64,000 nucleotides of DNA from Bacillota bacterium. GTDB taxonomy: Bacteria; Bacillota; Clostridia; Lachnospirales; Lachnospiraceae. Both the position numbers and the translations under genes were made by a program. Positions 61,759-64,000 of this stretch are shown here, piece by piece (positions within the stretch are counted from its first letter, which is position 1; every line of letters starts with the position of its first letter). The stretch is taken from contig JAEZGK010000013.1 in the NCBI GenBank assembly GCA_023437365.1, forward strand, positions 124,001 through 188,000, read 5' to 3'. Below the pieces are notes generated by a model. The model was not told where the DNA came from. It saw only the letters and a list, made by a program, of their open reading frames with translations, and searched no databases.

Positions 61759-62754
61759 TTATTTCCTACACGGACCGGTACTTTGCCTTTGGATGAACTT
61801 AGCCCGCAGCAAAAGCTTGCTGATGGATACGTTATGAATTAAGCCATCCAGAAGCAGAAAAGCACTCTTGCCTAAGTCGGTACGGTCTTGCCGTATTGTT
61901 GTCAGTGGAGGATGAAGGGAGCCGGCAATCGGCAGATCATCAAAGCCTATGACACTGATATCCTCCGGCACCTTCAGTCCCTGTTTATGGAGCTCTGCGA
62001 TTACTCCGGAAGCGATCAGGTCACTGGCACACATGATCGCTGTTGCTCCCTTTCTTAAAAAGCCAGGGACATGATCCTTCGCGCAATCCGGTACATAATA
62101 ACCATATTCAATCAGGTTCTCGTCAGCAATCAGGCCATGTTTAGTCATACTGTTAACAAAGGATTGATGTCTCTGTTCCGATACCATGGAGTTTTTGGAA
62201 CCGTTCAAAAAGGCAATGCGTGTATGACCCATATTTTTCAGATGATCTACGGCAAGATCTATTCCTTCATAATTATCTGTTCCGACATATCCCACATGGT
62301 TGTTGTGTTCAATATAATTATCCAGCAACACGGTTGGAACCGTGGTCTTACTCAGCTGCCATACCCAATCGTCATGCAGGGTAAAACCGAGGAGGAAAGC
62401 TCCGCTGTAACCGTTTTTCAGCATATAGGTATCAAATTTTTCCTCTGTCTGCATATTTAAGTTGGTAGGAACGACAGTAACATCCCAGTGCCTTCTTGCA
62501 GCGGACAGCTTAAAGCCTACAACGATTTCATAACCAAACTGCTCTATATTCTCATAATCCATATTCTCAATAAAAATACATACCTTGCGGGTTCCGGTAG
62601 CACTCATTTTTTTGGAGGCATAGCCCATCTCTACTGCGGTGTCTAGTACCAGCTGTCTCATCTCTGCACTGATATCACTGGCACCATTCAACCCCTTTGA
62701 TACGGTGCTGACTGCAATGCCCAGCTTGTTCGCTATATCCTTTATCGTTGCCAT
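61759..62754 (-). CDS. LacI-family transcriptional regulator
   Basis: A 331-residue regulator: N-terminal LacI HTH (MATIKDIANKLGIAVSTVSK, hinge helix near 50) and a sugar-binding core with YEGIDLAVDHLKNMGHTRIAFLNG, AIMCASDLIASGVIAEL and DISVIGFDDLP. ATG 62754 with GGGAGGG upstream gives the normal LacI start; the frame extends further up without RBS. It is divergent from glycogen phosphorylase, so it may control that gene in response to a sugar. Confidence 0.92.
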   Translation of the reverse strand: MATIKDIANKLGIAVSTVSKGLNGASDISAEMRQLVLDTAVEMGYASKKMSATGTRKVCIFIENMDYENIEQFGYEIVVGFKLSAARRHWDVTVVPTNLNMQTEEKFDTYMLKNGYSGAFLLGFTLHDDWVWQLSKTTVPTVLLDNYIEHNNHVGYVGTDNYEGIDLAVDHLKNMGHTRIAFLNGSKNSMVSEQRHQSFVNSMTKHGLIADENLIEYGYYVPDCAKDHVPGFLRKGATAIMCASDLIASGVIAELHKQGLKVPEDISVIGFDDLPIAGSLHPPLTTIRQDRTDLGKSAFLLLDGLIHNVSISKLLLRAKFIQRQSTGPCRK

Positions 62755-62981
62755 GGATTTCCCTCCCAAAACATCATGCGTAGTATACAGATAGCTTAGA
62801 TTTATTATAGAATTAATCTGAAATTCTGTCAAACAGTAGATGGATATACCAGATTCTATAGTGCTTCATATTATGAATGTATAAAGGAAGAATATAGGAA
62901 GAACATAAGAAGAATAAAGAAAGAATATGGGAAGAGAGCATATAGTCTATTCTGTGACTGAGATCATAGAAAGGGTATCTA

Positions 62982-63010
62982 TTGACAAATATAATTAAAA
63001 ATGGTATTCT
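62982..63010 (+). promoter_or_regulatory. Promoter of glycogen phosphorylase, with possible operator
   Basis: TTGACA (62982-62987) and TATTCT (63005-63010) with a 17-base spacer. Just downstream, TTTCGAAA (63022-63029), a palindrome centred on CG inside ATTTCGAAAAT, lies where a LacI-type repressor would block transcription. Confidence 0.7.
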
Positions 63011-63113
63011 AAGAGTATATATTTCGAAAATTTCCGAAAATTATTTTGATATGAGAATACATATTGGAAGATATGGCAGACATATTTCAAGACGTAACTG
63101 ATGGGAGGTAACA

Positions 63114-64000
63114 ATGGACAGTAATTTTAAATCATATGTGACAACGATACTTGAGCTTGATTATGGTAAGACGATGAAGGATGCGAATACGATTGAGCTG
63201 TATCAAGCGGTATCAAAAGCGGCGATGAGGAGTCTGCCAAAGGATTGGAGTTTGGAAGCAGAACAGAAGAAGGTATGTTATCTTTCTGCTGAATTTCTGA
63301 TCGGTCGTCTGGTTTATAGTAATCTTTATAATATGGGCTTATTCAATCAGTTTGTAGAACTGATGAGCGAAAATAATCTGGATATCCGCATGTTTGAGGA
63401 TATTGAAGATGCGGCGCTCGGTAATGGCGGACTCGGACGTCTGGCAGCCTGCTTTTTGGATTCCGGTGCTACCCTGGGGTTGACCCTGAACGGATATGGT
63501 ATCCGGTATAAATACGGTTTATTTAAACAGTATTTTGAGAACGGTTTTCAGAAGGAAATTCCTGATGATTGGCAGCGCTTTGGAGATCCCTGGTCCGTAC
63601 GCAGGGAGGAAGAACGAGTAAGGATTGATTATAAGAGCCAGTCTGTTTATGCAGTACCTTATGATACACCGGTCATCGGCTTCGGGGACAGAAAAGTGAA
63701 CACGCTTCGGTTATGGCAGGCAGAACCTTTGGAGAACTTTAACTTCGAACTGTTCAATGAACAGAAATATGATAAAGCGAACAGAAACAGAAACGAAGCA
63801 GAAGCCATCTCAAGCCTCCTTTATCCTAACGATAATACGGATGAAGGCAAGAAGCTCCGTCTTAAGCAGGAATACTTCTTCTCATCAGCGACACTGCAGG
63901 ACATCATCGGAAAATACAAGAAGAAATTCGGCAATGATTTCAGTCGCTTTTCATCGGATTATGCGATACAGCTGAATGATACCCATCCGGTTGTAGGTAT
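63114..64000 (+). CDS. glgP: Glycogen/alpha-glucan phosphorylase, 5' part (truncated by window end)
   Basis: 295 codons are present and the frame runs off the right edge. Features: KKVCYLSAEFLIGRLVYSNL, EDAALGNGGLGRLAACFLDS, NGYGIRYKYGLFKQ, RFGDPW, and FFSSATLQDIIG near the end, with LNDTHPV just before the edge; all are classical for family GT35 phosphorylases of about 750-820 residues, whose PLP lysine lies in the missing part. It releases glucose-1-phosphate from glycogen or starch. RBS GGGAGGT precedes the ATG. Confidence 0.95.
   Translation, partial: MDSNFKSYVTTILELDYGKTMKDANTIELYQAVSKAAMRSLPKDWSLEAEQKKVCYLSAEFLIGRLVYSNLYNMGLFNQFVELMSENNLDIRMFEDIEDAALGNGGLGRLAACFLDSGATLGLTLNGYGIRYKYGLFKQYFENGFQKEIPDDWQRFGDPWSVRREEERVRIDYKSQSVYAVPYDTPVIGFGDRKVNTLRLWQAEPLENFNFELFNEQKYDKANRNRNEAEAISSLLYPNDNTDEGKKLRLKQEYFFSSATLQDIIGKYKKKFGNDFSRFSSDYAIQLNDTHPVVG

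Overview
The window reads as a chromosome segment from a Gram-positive anaerobe of the Clostridia, most likely a Lachnospiraceae/Clostridium phytofermentans-like bacterium. This is inferred from strong AGGAGG-type ribosome binding sites, moderately AT-rich codon use, T-tailed intrinsic terminators, an L-box lysine riboswitch, a spore-type LysM-GH18 hydrolase, and typical Firmicutes families (DUF1648, CoiA, YbaK, M32 peptidase). No rRNA, tRNA, CRISPR array or insertion sequence was found.

Layout. 0-3.3 kb: tail of an unknown gene, a beta-lactamase-fold serine hydrolase and a uracil-type permease. 3.7-9.3 kb: a sulfur block with a rhodanese-TtcA fusion, a LysR regulator, LarE, a transsulfuration PLP enzyme and a MalY-type beta-lyase. 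9.3-12.3 kb: a lysine riboswitch controlling a three-gene amino-acid ABC transporter. 12.6-14.6 kb: an amidase and a UPF0173-type metallo-hydrolase.

14.7-26.1 kb is a visibly more AT-rich accessory (defence) island. It holds a BcgI-like type IIB restriction system (nuclease-methylase fusion plus specificity subunit), a Gabija-like OLD nuclease/UvrD helicase pair, and a third, unrecognised cassette. That cassette pairs a degenerate tyrosine-recombinase-like protein carrying a zinc module with a DUF3883-like PD-(D/E)XK protein and a 42-residue ORF, all joined by overlapping reading frames. Three small genes in the island are broken (two frameshifts, one nonsense codon), which suggests partial decay.

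26.2-34 kb: two tandem glutathione peroxidases, a CBS/CorC membrane protein, a zinc-dependent phospholipase C-like protein, a CoiA-like protein, a YbaK-type deacylase, two very small minus-strand genes (24 and 51 residues) with their own promoter and terminator, and an iron-sulfur aldo/keto reductase. 34.6-45.5 kb is a 12-gene operon: a LivJHMGF-type ABC transporter, a cytidylate-kinase-like protein, a D-amino-acid transaminase, both halves of the animal D-glutamate cyclase as separate genes (DUF4392 and DUF1445), and 5-oxoprolinase PxpB, PxpC and PxpA. Together these suggest uptake and conversion of D-glutamate/5-oxoproline to glutamate. Two near-identical hairpins with T-runs sit in its leader.

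45.5-64 kb is ordinary chromosome: flavin reductase, LysM-GH18, two signal peptidases I, argininosuccinate lyase, M32 carboxypeptidase, enolase, MBL hydrolase, a calcium-type P-ATPase, MATE exporter, DedA, a CDP-alcohol phosphatidyltransferase, a LacI regulator and the start of glycogen phosphorylase. The divergent ATPase/MATE intergenic region carries an unusual array of two tandem repeats separated by three abutting hairpins. Functions are assigned from motifs read by eye; no database search was run.
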